From assembly GCA_035506295.1 (NCBI GenBank), contig DATJPR010000253.1, positions 1 to 12,807 on the forward strand: DNA of 12,807 bases. The letters run 5' to 3'. The stretch comes from DATJPR01 sp035506295. GTDB taxonomy: Bacteria; Bacteroidota; Ignavibacteria; UBA10030; UBA6906. The notes beneath the pieces are model-generated. The model did no database searches. It saw only the letters and a list, made by a program, of their open reading frames with translations, and was not told the DNA's origin. Of this stretch, positions 1 to 7,627 are shown one piece after another. Positions within the stretch are counted from its first letter, which is position 1. Each line of letters starts with the position of its first letter. The position numbers and the translations under genes were made by a program.

Positions 1-2234
1 CTCAGACCGACCCCTGCCTCGTAGTACCAACCCGGGTTATGTTGAGGGAAGATTCCCTGCCCCCACGAATTCGCGGCACCACCCTCGACGACGAATTCAA
101 GGTTGTGCCGTATCGATTGAGGAATGCCGAGCCAGAGAAACGGGATGGAACGAAAATTATGCTCGACGAGAATGGCGGCATAGGACGTTCCGCGAAATTC
201 CTTCAGCCCCATCGCGTGCATCACGCCGAACGCCGCCGTCCCTGCGGCGCCGGTCTCGACGCTGAAATACCGTTGCAGAGGGAGCGTGCCGGCGCTAGTT
301 CCCACTGATGCGCGGACCCGGAGCTCGGGCTTGAAGAGAAAACTCCTTCCGAAGGTAACGAGAGAGTACGTCCCATGAAGTTCGTAGCGCGTGAAATCAA
401 AATCGCTTGACAGCAACGAATGGCTGGAATGTTCTATGGAAAGGCCGAGCCCGTCGTAGACGATCAAATCGATGGGCAGCGGCTCGCGCCCCAGGCGGAA
501 ATCCAGACGCACACTGCGCATCGTCCCGGGGTCCACAGGGGGATTGCTGCGAAACGATTGGTGCGGGTAGAAGAGACTGTAGTCGGTGACGTTCGGCGCG
601 TCGGATTCCTTATCGCCCGAATAGGTGAGCCGAAGGCTTACCACGGGCGAAGGCTCAAGTGAGGCGAAGAGGTTCCATCCCTCCGTTCGATAATAGTCGT
701 AGACGTCCACCTTCTCCAGCAGCGCGGCGAGGCCGTTGAACAACGCATCGTAGGGGAGCAGTCCGGGCGTTCGCTCGTACTTCCGGAAAAGACTGGCACC
801 GAGACCAAATTCGCGACGATGGTCAGTGTAAATGGTCGTCCCGAGTTTCCAGCTGGACTTCTTGGATGAGAAACCGTAGGCAAAACGCCCCTCGGGCCGG
901 ATGTACGGAGAGAGCGAATCGAAATCAAACATCACGCCGAGGTGTGCGCCCTCGACTCTGTTGTACCCCAGATCGAGATGCGAGAGCAGATAGAATCCGG
1001 CTCCCTCAGATGCTCCGACGGTCACGAGCATCCCGCCCGGTCTGAACTGCACTTCGAGGGTCTTCGAGCTGTCGAGCGTCTGATATGCCTGTTGCTCTTC
1101 CTGTGTCATCGGTAGCACTGCGCGCGTCGCCCACGCCGTCGAGTCCACGCGCGTCACCGCCGAATCGACGGAAATTCTCGGCCGCTGAAAGACACTGTCG
1201 GGCAGAGGGATGTTGATCTCGTACGATGCGATCGAGGACGTCTGCTCCAGTCCCACCCGCGGGAAGGTAATGCCCGGGAAGCTGATCTGCGCGCTGGCGT
1301 TGATCCGGATGTCGACGGGCATCCAGAATGTCGAATCGTACAAACCGAATTCCTGCCGGTAGCGGACGGTAAACTCGCTGACGAACGGAATACCGAACGC
1401 CTCGTTGGGCTGCACGTCGATGCCGATCAGCGCATACGAATCCCCCGCAATGGACAGCTTTCCTGTAAAAAGCGGAACAGTGCGGGAAGCAGGCGTCATC
1501 GCGATATCGTAGACGTCCCTGCCGCCGCTTCTTCGTGTCCGGAGGAGCTTGTAGTCGTAATACTCCAGGGCATCGTTCGCCGTCGGGCCGACAAAGTTAT
1601 ACCCGACAAAGCGGACGCGGTCTTCGTTGAAATTCAAAATCACGCCGACGGCAGCGAAGTTGAACGATTCCGGCACATTGCGCGTCTGCCGCCGCTGGAC
1701 GATCACTTCGCGCAATGTGTCTCCCGTCCGCCAGAAGCCGTTGGTCATCGATTCGGTGATGCTCGCGATGGTGGTGTCGCGACGGAGGATCTGGCGCGTG
1801 AACGCTTCCATGCGGTACGACACCAGCCGGTCAATCCATGCATGCTTTCTTGCGATCGCCCGCCTGATGATTTCGACGGCGGGATCTTCGGAGGAGACGA
1901 CGACCTCGGGCATCACGATCGCCGATTGCGTCAGCCCTACTTCATAGGGACCGGCATTGCTCTGAACGCGCAGGGTATCGGGAGCGTAACCGAGCGAGCT
2001 GATGACGAGAACCGGAGAACCGGTCGGCACGTCAAGCGCAAATTTTCCTTCGGCATTGGCGATGGTGCCGCGGGGCGTTCCCATGACGCGCACGGTGGCG
2101 GCGCTGAGGGATTCCCCCGTCACTGCATCGCGGACGACGCCGCGGACGGTAAACAGTGGTTCTTGTCCGAACAGTGTTCCGGTGGTCGCGAACAGGAGTA
2201 TCCCGGCGGCGACCGTCTGGAAACATCGCTGCAT
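1..2234 (-). CDS. DUF5686 / carboxypeptidase-regulatory-like outer-membrane protein (C-terminus beyond window edge)
   Basis: I translated this frame by hand; it stays open from the ATG at 2234 to the left edge, giving 744 residues without a stop. Residues 1-23 form a signal peptide (basic start, hydrophobic core, LFGQ cleavage region), so the protein is exported. Residues about 27-105 match a carboxypeptidase-D regulatory-like beta-sandwich: VRGVVRDAVTGESLSAATV, then GTIANAEGKF and SSLGYAPDTL. Next comes PEVVVSSEDPAVEIIRRAI, the usual entry to DUF5686, followed by a long region rich in alternating aromatic beta strands that suggests an outer-membrane barrel. The last visible residues (NPGWYYEAGVGL) resemble the family's end, so probably only a few tens of residues are missing. 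The molecular function of DUF5686 proteins is not established; an envelope role is inferred. No clear Shine-Dalgarno precedes the start. An ATG at 2226 is in another frame. Confidence 0.85.
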   Translation of the reverse strand, partial: MQRCFQTVAAGILLFATTGTLFGQEPLFTVRGVVRDAVTGESLSAATVRVMGTPRGTIANAEGKFALDVPTGSPVLVISSLGYAPDTLRVQSNAGPYEVGLTQSAIVMPEVVVSSEDPAVEIIRRAIARKHAWIDRLVSYRMEAFTRQILRRDTTIASITESMTNGFWRTGDTLREVIVQRRQTRNVPESFNFAAVGVILNFNEDRVRFVGYNFVGPTANDALEYYDYKLLRTRRSGGRDVYDIAMTPASRTVPLFTGKLSIAGDSYALIGIDVQPNEAFGIPFVSEFTVRYRQEFGLYDSTFWMPVDIRINASAQISFPGITFPRVGLEQTSSIASYEINIPLPDSVFQRPRISVDSAVTRVDSTAWATRAVLPMTQEEQQAYQTLDSSKTLEVQFRPGGMLVTVGASEGAGFYLLSHLDLGYNRVEGAHLGVMFDFDSLSPYIRPEGRFAYGFSSKKSSWKLGTTIYTDHRREFGLGASLFRKYERTPGLLPYDALFNGLAALLEKVDVYDYYRTEGWNLFASLEPSPVVSLRLTYSGDKESDAPNVTDYSLFYPHQSFRSNPPVDPGTMRSVRLDFRLGREPLPIDLIVYDGLGLSIEHSSHSLLSSDFDFTRYELHGTYSLVTFGRSFLFKPELRVRASVGTSAGTLPLQRYFSVETGAAGTAAFGVMHAMGLKEFRGTSYAAILVEHNFRSIPFLWLGIPQSIRHNLEFVVEGGAANSWGQGIFPQHNPGWYYEAGVGL

Positions 2235-2273
2235 GCTGTTCCAGGATTGTTGAAGGGGTGAGAAGATAAACGA

Positions 2274-2294
2274 TGAGGCGGCAGAGCCGCCTCA
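2274..2294 (-). terminator. GC-rich hairpin, probable terminator of the TPR gene
   Basis: A perfect 9-bp inverted repeat (TGAGGCGGC, loop of 3, GCCGCCTCA) lies 45 bases past the stop of the upstream minus-strand gene. Read on the minus strand it is followed by TCGTTTATCTTCTC, which is T-rich but broken, so termination may be partial. The hairpin also sits 40 bases before the DUF5686 start and could instead lie in that gene's 5' leader. Confidence 0.55.
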
Positions 2295-2338
2295 GGAATA
2301 TACGAAAAACGGAACCGTGCTGTTGCGAAAGGCGGGAG

Positions 2339-3094
2339 TTATCCGATATGCAGGCCGCCGCGGAGGCGCGAAAAGAGCCCGTCCCTGTGCTTCTGGGGAG
2401 TCGGAGGGACAAGCTGGGCGTCCGCGGCCGAAATCGGATCGTCATCCGCATCCGCCATGCGCGGCGCCCCGGAGGCCTTCCGCCACATTTCCCGCTCGCG
2501 CGTGAGACGCTCCTGCTCCTTCTGCTGCTTGAGCTGATCAAGCCGCGAAACGGGATCGGAGGAAATTGGACCGTTCGGCGACAGGCCCCGCTGCAGGATC
2601 TGTGTGGTGGTCGGACGGTTCTCGTCGGAGGCCACGGTCAGCGTCCCGCGTTTCTTCATGAGCTCGATGGCGGGAACGATCACGGACTCCGCCTGCGCGA
2701 CCTCCTTGCTGAGCGGGTCGAGAATGAACGCGTTCATCAGGGAGTCGAACGCGGAATCATACGATCCATGCTCGAATTGGTCGTGCGCCATCTTCGTGAG
2801 CCGCTTCACCTGGATCTGCACTTCATCTTCCTGCACCATCTGCTCCGCGACCTGCGCGATGGCGATCTCGTGCTCGATCGCCGCTCCCGGTGCATTATGC
2901 GCCGGCGGCTCTTCTTCACGCGCCTCAAGAAACACCACTCGCTCAAGGATCGCGTTGATGTATTCGTTGTGCGGCTCCGTCTTCTGTGCATTCTCAAGAA
3001 GAGTCCTTGCACGACCGAGATCTCCGGCGGCGATTTGCTTCTCCGCCTTCTTGATGATCTCAGCGACGGAACTTCCTCCTCCTGACTGTCTCAT
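2339..3094 (-). CDS. TPR-like helical repeat protein of unknown function
   Basis: The protein has 251 residues, no signal peptide and no membrane segment, so it is probably cytoplasmic. Two helical-hairpin stretches look like tetratricopeptide repeats. Residues about 8-41 include AGDLGRARTLLENAQKTEP, and residues about 97-130 include EHGSYDSAFDSLMNAFILDP. A highly charged helix follows at about 184-205 (RLDQLKQQKEQERLTRERE). The tail is acidic and proline-containing, then ends in a basic patch (FSRLRGGLHIG). I chose the ATG at 3094 because GGGGGAA precedes it by a few bases and the promoter-like element upstream fits; the frame stays open to 3199, but that extension (CVLSQPRLYFSC) looks non-coding. 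TPRs usually mediate protein-protein contact, and no partner is evident. It is divergent from the flavoprotein gene and precedes the DUF5686 gene. I do not recognise an orthologue. Confidence 0.75.
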   Translation of the reverse strand: MRQSGGGSSVAEIIKKAEKQIAAGDLGRARTLLENAQKTEPHNEYINAILERVVFLEAREEEPPAHNAPGAAIEHEIAIAQVAEQMVQEDEVQIQVKRLTKMAHDQFEHGSYDSAFDSLMNAFILDPLSKEVAQAESVIVPAIELMKKRGTLTVASDENRPTTTQILQRGLSPNGPISSDPVSRLDQLKQQKEQERLTREREMWRKASGAPRMADADDDPISAADAQLVPPTPQKHRDGLFSRLRGGLHIG

Positions 3095-3120
3095 GTTTCC
3101 CCCAAAAATGTCACACGAGA

Positions 3121-3149
3121 AATATAATCGCGGTTGCGACAAGACGCAA
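3121..3149 (-). promoter_or_regulatory. Candidate promoter for the TPR-protein gene
   Basis: On the minus strand TTG (3149-3147), a 20-base spacer and TATATTTC (3126-3119) match the Bacteroidota-type pattern TTG-N20-TAnnTTTG except at the last base. A start near 3114 would give a leader of about 20 bases containing the GGGGGAA ribosome-binding site. The same spacing recurs before two other genes in the window. Confidence 0.5.
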
Positions 3150-3166
3150 GAGTTAGAAGCGTCTGA

Positions 3167-3180
3167 CAAAAAATTTTTTG
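3167..3180. repeat. A6T6 palindrome in the divergent intergenic region
   Basis: CAAAAAATTTTTTG is a perfect 14-bp palindrome made of one A-tract and one T-tract. Such sequences are intrinsically bent or stiff and often lie near promoters. It sits upstream of the TPR gene's candidate -35 element and about 80 bases before the flavoprotein start. Its role is inferred. Confidence 0.5.
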
Positions 3181-3184
3181 CGAT

Positions 3185-3210
3185 GTCACCGAAGAACAAT
3201 CATCGGTGAC
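3185..3210. repeat. 8-bp inverted repeat, possible operator
   Basis: GTCACCGA (3185-3192) and TCGGTGAC (3203-3210) are perfect reverse complements separated by 10 bases. A second, overlapping pair, GAACA (3195-3199) and TGTTC (3211-3215), uses part of the same region. The position between two divergent genes and the dyad symmetry suggest a dimeric regulator site. The regulator is unknown, and no regulator gene lies in this window. Confidence 0.4.
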
Positions 3211-3257
3211 TGTTCCGTGATGGAGTTCGACCACTTCATTTTGTATTATTCGTAAGC

Positions 3258-4502
3258 ATGAAGATGATGGAACGATCTGTGGTCATCATCGGGGCCGGAG
3301 GTGCCGGCCTCGTCGGCGCCCTTGTCGCTGCGTCGCGAGGCGATCGCGTGCTGGTGCTCGAACGCAACCGCAAGGCGGGCATCAAGCTGCTGATCTCGGG
3401 TGGAGGCAAGTGCAACGTGACGCACGAGGGCACCGAAGAGGAAATCCTCTCCGCATTCCCCGTCGCTCAGCGCCGCTTCCTGAAGCCGGCGATGTACCGC
3501 TACTCCGGCGAGGATGTCCGATCATTTTTGAAGGAACAAGGCGTTCCCACGTTCGCGCGGCAGAACGGCAGAGTGTTTCCTGAAAGCGGCATGGCGGACG
3601 ACGTAGTCGAGGCATTCCTCCACGCTCTTCGTCGCGTAGGAGCAGAGATCAGATGCAACACGCGCGTGACGCAGATTCTCGTCGATGACCACGGTATCTC
3701 CGGCGTTGTCGCCGGGGGCTCGACGATTGAAACGCGTGCTGTGCTGGTCGCTACCGGTGGAGTATCGTACCCCAAGACCGGGACGACAGGCGATGGGATT
3801 TCGTGGGCGCAATTGCTCGGTCACTCGATTGTTCCGCTCTGCCCGGCGCTGGCGCCGATCCGCCTTGAGCCTGAACTCCCCGCATCATGGAGGGGCGTTG
3901 CACTGCGGAACGGTGCACTATCGGTGTACGTCGGCCGTGAGCGGCTGCATCGAAGCCGCGGGGACGTCCTCTTCACGCATGAGGGGATCTCCGGACCCGG
4001 CGCGCTCGACTGCAGCAACGTCGCCGCGGCCCATATCGGCGCGGTCATGAGATGGGACTTCTTTCCCGACATGGACGAAGGAGTTGTTGACGATATGCTC
4101 TGCGAAGGCCTGGCACGCGAACGTGGGAGGCGTATACAGTCACACTTGTTCGAAAGCATGCCGAACAGGATCGTCCCGACGATTCTCACCTCGATTGGCG
4201 TCCCGCCGGAGACGCGTGGGTATTCGCTGACATCGTCGCAACGGAAAGCAGTTGTGCAAATGTTGAAGGGATGGGAGATCGGTCGGGTGAAGGAAGTCAA
4301 CATTGAACGGGGGGAAGTTACCGCAGGCGGCGTCGCGCTTCCGGAAGTGGATCCGCACACGATGATGTCGCGCAAAGTTCGAGGCCTGTTCTTTGCGGGT
4401 GAAGTCCTCGATATCGACGGCCCGATCGGCGGCTATAATCTGCAGGCAGCGTTCTCCATGGGCGCTCTCGCAGGCGACCATCTCGCAGTATCGCCGGCAT
4501 GA
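3258..4502 (+). CDS. BaiN/HI0933-family FAD-dependent oxidoreductase
   Basis: This is a 414-residue flavoprotein of the HI0933/BaiN (aminoacetone-oxidase-like) family, of normal length. The N-terminus has the FAD Rossmann motif VVIIGAGGAGLVGA (8-21) with the acidic end of beta-2 at VLVLERN. It is followed by the family signature LLISGGGKCNVT (44-55). VATGGVSYPKTGTTGDG (164-180) and the C-terminal FAD-binding block GLFFAGEVLDIDGPIGGYNL (376-395) are intact, so the enzyme is probably active and cytoplasmic. The physiological substrate is not known for most members; BaiN itself is linked to bile-acid-type enone reduction, and automatic names such as aminoacetone oxidase are weakly supported. ATGs at 3258, 3264 and 3267 are all in frame. 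I keep the first, but none has a clear Shine-Dalgarno. A TATTAT box ends 8 bases before the start without a matching -35. Confidence 0.93.
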   Translation: MKMMERSVVIIGAGGAGLVGALVAASRGDRVLVLERNRKAGIKLLISGGGKCNVTHEGTEEEILSAFPVAQRRFLKPAMYRYSGEDVRSFLKEQGVPTFARQNGRVFPESGMADDVVEAFLHALRRVGAEIRCNTRVTQILVDDHGISGVVAGGSTIETRAVLVATGGVSYPKTGTTGDGISWAQLLGHSIVPLCPALAPIRLEPELPASWRGVALRNGALSVYVGRERLHRSRGDVLFTHEGISGPGALDCSNVAAAHIGAVMRWDFFPDMDEGVVDDMLCEGLARERGRRIQSHLFESMPNRIVPTILTSIGVPPETRGYSLTSSQRKAVVQMLKGWEIGRVKEVNIERGEVTAGGVALPEVDPHTMMSRKVRGLFFAGEVLDIDGPIGGYNLQAAFSMGALAGDHLAVSPA

Positions 4503-4541
4503 AGGGTTTTCTCCTTCGATCGTTTCACACGGAGCAGCAGC

Positions 4542-5507
4542 ATGGCATCACGACGTTCGGTTCTGGCAACACTGGGAAGTGTCCTGCTTGCGGGTCGCCC
4601 GGGCTTCGCCGACGATAAGAATCGTCGGTCGCGATGGGAGTTGATGTTCAACAGCGAGGAAACCGAGCCTTCTCCCCTTGTGCCCGACCCCCGGTCATGG
4701 CCGAACGATACCATCACCGCCGCCTGGCTCGGGCATTCGTCCGTCCTGATGAATTTCCTCGGCACCTGGGTGATCACCGACCCCGTGTTTTCCGGGCGGA
4801 TCGGGTTGACGTTCGCCGGTATATTCACACTGGGACCGAAGCGTCTTGTTGCACCCGCGCTGACCGTCGAACAGATTCCACGCGTCGACGTCATCCTTCT
4901 CTCTCATGCTCACATGGATCATCTCGACCTTCCGACGCTCCGGAAATTCAATCCCAGCATCCCCGTCGTGATGGCGAAAAATACCACGGATGTCATCGGC
5001 GATCTGGATTTCGAACGGGTGTATGAACTGGATTGGGGGCAATGGACGTCCATCGCCGGGCTTCGCCTTGAAGCGCTGGAAGTGCGCCACTTCGGCTGGC
5101 GGTTTCCGTGGGAAGAGGATCGTTCGCGAGGATACAAAGACGGCCGGAGCTACAACGCCTATCTCATCTCCAAAAACAACCGGTCGGTTGTTTTCGGCGG
5201 CGATACATCGTACCACGAGCTCTTCCGGCGTGTCAAAGAGCGGAACATCAACATCGAACTTGCGATGATGCCGATCGGGGCGTACGATCCCTGGATCCGC
5301 AACCACGCCAGTCCCGAACAATCCGTGACAATGACACAGCATATGGGAGCGCCGACGATCTTCCCGATCCATTGGAACACCTTCATCCAGAGCGATGAAC
5401 CCCGGCATGAGCCGATCGAGCGGCTCCGTGCAGCAGCGAGAAACGCTGGCCTCGCGGTGGCGGTCGATACCGTGGGGCAGACATGGCAAGCAAAGGATCG
5501 ATTATGA
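4542..5507 (+). CDS. Exported metallo-beta-lactamase-fold hydrolase, NAPE-PLD-like
   Basis: The 321-residue protein belongs to the metallo-beta-lactamase superfamily, in the branch that includes N-acyl-phosphatidylethanolamine phospholipase D and UlaG-like proteins. Metal ligands are visible: H122, H124, D126 and H127 in SHAHMDHLD, H183 (EVRHFG), D221 (FGGDTSYHE) and H277 (FPIHWNTF). H255 (RNHASPEQ) is a further conserved position of the NAPE-PLD-like group. The N-terminus, SRRSVLATLGSVLLAG with GFA then DD, looks like a twin-arginine (Tat) signal peptide with cleavage after about residue 24, so a periplasmic location is likely. A GGAG at 4531 precedes the ATG. The gap to the flavoprotein gene is 39 bases, and the stop overlaps the next gene's start. 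A phospholipid-type substrate is an inference from family resemblance; other phosphodiesters or lactones are possible. Confidence 0.9.
   Translation: MASRRSVLATLGSVLLAGRPGFADDKNRRSRWELMFNSEETEPSPLVPDPRSWPNDTITAAWLGHSSVLMNFLGTWVITDPVFSGRIGLTFAGIFTLGPKRLVAPALTVEQIPRVDVILLSHAHMDHLDLPTLRKFNPSIPVVMAKNTTDVIGDLDFERVYELDWGQWTSIAGLRLEALEVRHFGWRFPWEEDRSRGYKDGRSYNAYLISKNNRSVVFGGDTSYHELFRRVKERNINIELAMMPIGAYDPWIRNHASPEQSVTMTQHMGAPTIFPIHWNTFIQSDEPRHEPIERLRAAARNAGLAVAVDTVGQTWQAKDRL
5492..5497 (+). promoter_or_regulatory. Ribosome-binding site deciding the SDR start
   Basis: AAAGGA lies 6 bases before the ATG at 5504. This favours that start over the in-frame ATG at 5483, which has no comparable site and would lengthen the overlap with the upstream gene to 25 bases. 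Confidence 0.65.
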
Positions 5508-6388
5508 TAGCCGACAGTGTTGTCGTGATTACAGGCGCATCCTCCGGGATCGGCGCAGCGCTGGCCCGCCTCCTTGGACGTGAAGGTGCAAGGCTTGTCC
5601 TCGGCGCCCGGCGTGAACCTGAACTCTCCCGCGTTGCCGGGGAAATCGATCCTTCCGGATCTCGCGTTGTTCATCTTCCAACAGACGTCACCGATGTGCG
5701 ACAGGCGGAGCGTCTTGTTGCTACCGCGCTCGAACGCTTTGGTCGCATCGATGTGCTCGTGAACAACGCAGGCCGCGGTCACATGGCGAGCATAGAGGAC
5801 ACCAACGACGTCGTTCTCATGAACATGTTCTCGGTCAACGTCTTCTCGCTTTGGTACACCACACGGCCCGTGCTTCGCGCGATGCGAAAGCAGGGAAGCG
5901 GTCACATCATCACGATGGCGAGCATTGCCGGCAAAGTGGGCTTTCCTTTCAACAGTGCCTATGTCGCCGCGAAGTATGCAGCGGTCGGATTCACCCATGC
6001 ACTTCGCACAGAGCTCATCGGCACAAACATCCACGCCTCCGTGATTTGTCCGGCCAGCGTGAAGACGGACTGGGCAAAAGTGACCGAGGGCGCATCCATG
6101 CTGTCCCTTTTCTCGGAAGCCGGTCCCGTCATCAAGCGTATTGCGACAGAACGTCATGCGACGCTTCCGCAGATGGAAGGCGTCATCCCACCCGAGCGCG
6201 TCGCAGAAGCCATCCGGGAGTGCATTCTCCATCCCGTGCCGGAAGTCTTCACGCACAAGGGATCGCGAGAGTTCGCCGAGCTGGCCTTCCATGACCGTGA
6301 GGCCGCCGAAACACTGCAGGCGCCGGTCGTCGAAGGAGAACGGGAGGTCTACCGTCGGCTCATGCACAAGAGTGATACTGCTTCCTGA
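5504..6388 (+). CDS. Short-chain dehydrogenase/reductase (classical SDR)
   Basis: With the chosen start the protein has 294 residues. It carries the full classical SDR set: cofactor loop TGASSGIG (10-17), NNAG (87-90), N112, S140 (TMASIAG) and the YxxxK pair Y153/K157 (AYVAAK). Arginines after beta-2 (GARREPE) favour NADP(H) over NAD(H). The tail after about residue 190 is longer than in fatty-acid-type SDRs, as in members acting on sterols or other hydrophobic alcohols; the substrate cannot be read from the sequence. No signal peptide is present, so it is cytoplasmic. The start codon overlaps the hydrolase stop as ATGA, implying translational coupling and one transcript with the upstream gene. 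The next gene follows after 54 bases and seems to have its own promoter. Confidence 0.93.
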   Translation: MIADSVVVITGASSGIGAALARLLGREGARLVLGARREPELSRVAGEIDPSGSRVVHLPTDVTDVRQAERLVATALERFGRIDVLVNNAGRGHMASIEDTNDVVLMNMFSVNVFSLWYTTRPVLRAMRKQGSGHIITMASIAGKVGFPFNSAYVAAKYAAVGFTHALRTELIGTNIHASVICPASVKTDWAKVTEGASMLSLFSEAGPVIKRIATERHATLPQMEGVIPPERVAEAIRECILHPVPEVFTHKGSREFAELAFHDREAAETLQAPVVEGEREVYRRLMHKSDTAS

Positions 6389-6407
6389 TCCCCGATCGAT
6401 TGTCGCT

Positions 6408-6438
6408 TTGCATCTCCTTCGCCTTCTTTGTAGTTTTG
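6408..6438 (+). promoter_or_regulatory. Promoter of the glycosyltransferase gene, predicted leaderless
   Basis: TTG (6408-6410), a spacer of exactly 20 bases and TAGTTTTG (6431-6438) match the Bacteroidota promoter consensus TTG-N20-TAnnTTTG in full. With the -10 hexamer at 6431-6436 the expected transcription start is base 6443, the A of the ATG. No Shine-Dalgarno is visible between the -10 box and the ATG, which fits a leaderless mRNA. Confidence 0.6.
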
Positions 6439-6442
6439 CTGC

Positions 6443-7582
6443 ATGACCAAAGACATTGCCGGCGGCAGACGCGTTGCGCTGGTCCACGATTGGCTCACCG
6501 GGATGCGGGGAGGGGAGAAATGCCTCGAAGTCCTGTGCGAGCTTTTTCCGGATGCGCCCATCTTTACGTTGCTCTACAACCGCGGGACCTCGTCGCCGAC
6601 GATCGCCCGGCATGACATTCACACCTCGTTTGTCCAGCATCTTCCCTTCGCGAGCGAAGGCTACCGGCGTTATCTCCCTCTCTTTCCTTTTGCGATCGAA
6701 CGATTTGACCTTGCCGAATTCGATCTCGTGATCAGTTCAAGCCACTGTGTTGCGAAGGCCGTCCGCACACCTACCGAAGCTCTGCACATTTGCTACTGCC
6801 ACACCCCGATGCGCTATATCTGGAACCAGTACGATGAGTATTTCGGCCCGGGCAAGGCAGGCATCCTGACGCGGCTGGCGATGTCATCGATGGTGGGTCG
6901 ACTCAGGAGATGGGATGTCGCAACGGCGACGCGACCCGACTACTACATCGCGAATTCCCACAACGTCAAGGCGCGGATCAAATCCATCTACGGACGTGAT
7001 GCCGAGGTCATCTATCCGCCGGTGAATGTCGCGGGCGTCGAAGCGTCGTTGACGGATGACGGCTACTATCTGATGGTGACGGCGCTGGTGCCATACAAAC
7101 AGGTGGACATTGCCATCGAGGCATTCAACCGCCTCAAGCAACGGCTTATAATAGTGGGGAGCGGACCAGATGCAGTGCGGTTGCGGGAGCTTGCGGGGCC
7201 GACGATCGAGTTTCGGGGTTGGGTGGCTGACGCTGAGGTGCATGCGTTGTACGCAGGATGTACAGCATTGATCTTTCCAGGTGAAGAAGACTTCGGGATC
7301 GTGCCGGTGGAGGCGATGGCGCACGGAAAACCGGTCATCGCGTATGCCAAAGGCGGAGCTCTCGAGACGGTGAAGGAGACCCACGGTGCGGAAACCGGAA
7401 TCCTGTTCGGGAAACTCTCGTCGGACGCCTTGATCGAAGCTATGGAGCGGTGTGCTCAAAGGAAATTCGATCCGTTTGCGATCCGGGCACAGGTCCTGAG
7501 CTTTGACCGTGATGAGTACAAAGCCCGAATGGCGCGATTTATCGAGGCCCGGCTCTCGCCAAGATTCGCCGGTTCCGACTGA
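6443..7582 (+). CDS. Glycosyltransferase family 4 (GT-B fold)
   Basis: This 379-residue protein is a retaining GT4-type glycosyltransferase. The N-terminal acceptor domain opens with VALVHDWLTGMRGGEKCLE (11-29), typical of the mannosyltransferase-like subgroup, and contains CYCHTPMRYIW (118-128). The C-terminal donor domain starts near residue 205 and shows VPYKQVDIAIEAF, IIVGSGPD, and the EX7E motif in EEDFGIVPVEAMAHGKPVIA (281-300, E282 and E290). It has no transmembrane helix and probably acts at the inner face of the cytoplasmic membrane on a lipid-linked sugar, nucleotide sugar being the donor; the sugar is not determinable. No other polysaccharide genes are in the window, so it may serve lipid glycosylation or a scattered pathway. 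Only the ATG at 6443 fits the motif start. A 100-base gap follows before the next gene. Confidence 0.93.
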   Translation: MTKDIAGGRRVALVHDWLTGMRGGEKCLEVLCELFPDAPIFTLLYNRGTSSPTIARHDIHTSFVQHLPFASEGYRRYLPLFPFAIERFDLAEFDLVISSSHCVAKAVRTPTEALHICYCHTPMRYIWNQYDEYFGPGKAGILTRLAMSSMVGRLRRWDVATATRPDYYIANSHNVKARIKSIYGRDAEVIYPPVNVAGVEASLTDDGYYLMVTALVPYKQVDIAIEAFNRLKQRLIIVGSGPDAVRLRELAGPTIEFRGWVADAEVHALYAGCTALIFPGEEDFGIVPVEAMAHGKPVIAYAKGGALETVKETHGAETGILFGKLSSDALIEAMERCAQRKFDPFAIRAQVLSFDRDEYKARMARFIEARLSPRFAGSD

Positions 7583-7627
7583 TATCCCTCAACTGCAAGT
7601 GAACAAAGCAGTTATCGCCCCGATTCG

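Noticed and set aside
2273..3085. A 270-codon plus-strand open frame
   Set aside because: It is the shadow of the minus-strand TPR gene, which has a better start signal, promoter and helical repeats. The plus-strand translation is Arg/Leu-rich without domain features.
4501..4517. Short hairpin GAAGG/CCTTC after the flavoprotein stop
   Set aside because: A 5-bp stem overlapping the stop codon, with no following T-run, is not convincing as a terminator.
5159..6640. A 493-codon open frame on the minus strand
   Set aside because: It lies antisense to the hydrolase, SDR and glycosyltransferase genes, which have complete motifs. Its translation is rich in Arg, His and Cys without domains, as expected for a GC-rich antisense shadow.
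7591..7613. Inverted repeat AACTGC-N11-GCAGTT after the glycosyltransferase
   Set aside because: The 6-bp stem with an 11-base loop is weak and has no T-tract, so I do not call a terminator. It could be an operator, but nothing supports that.
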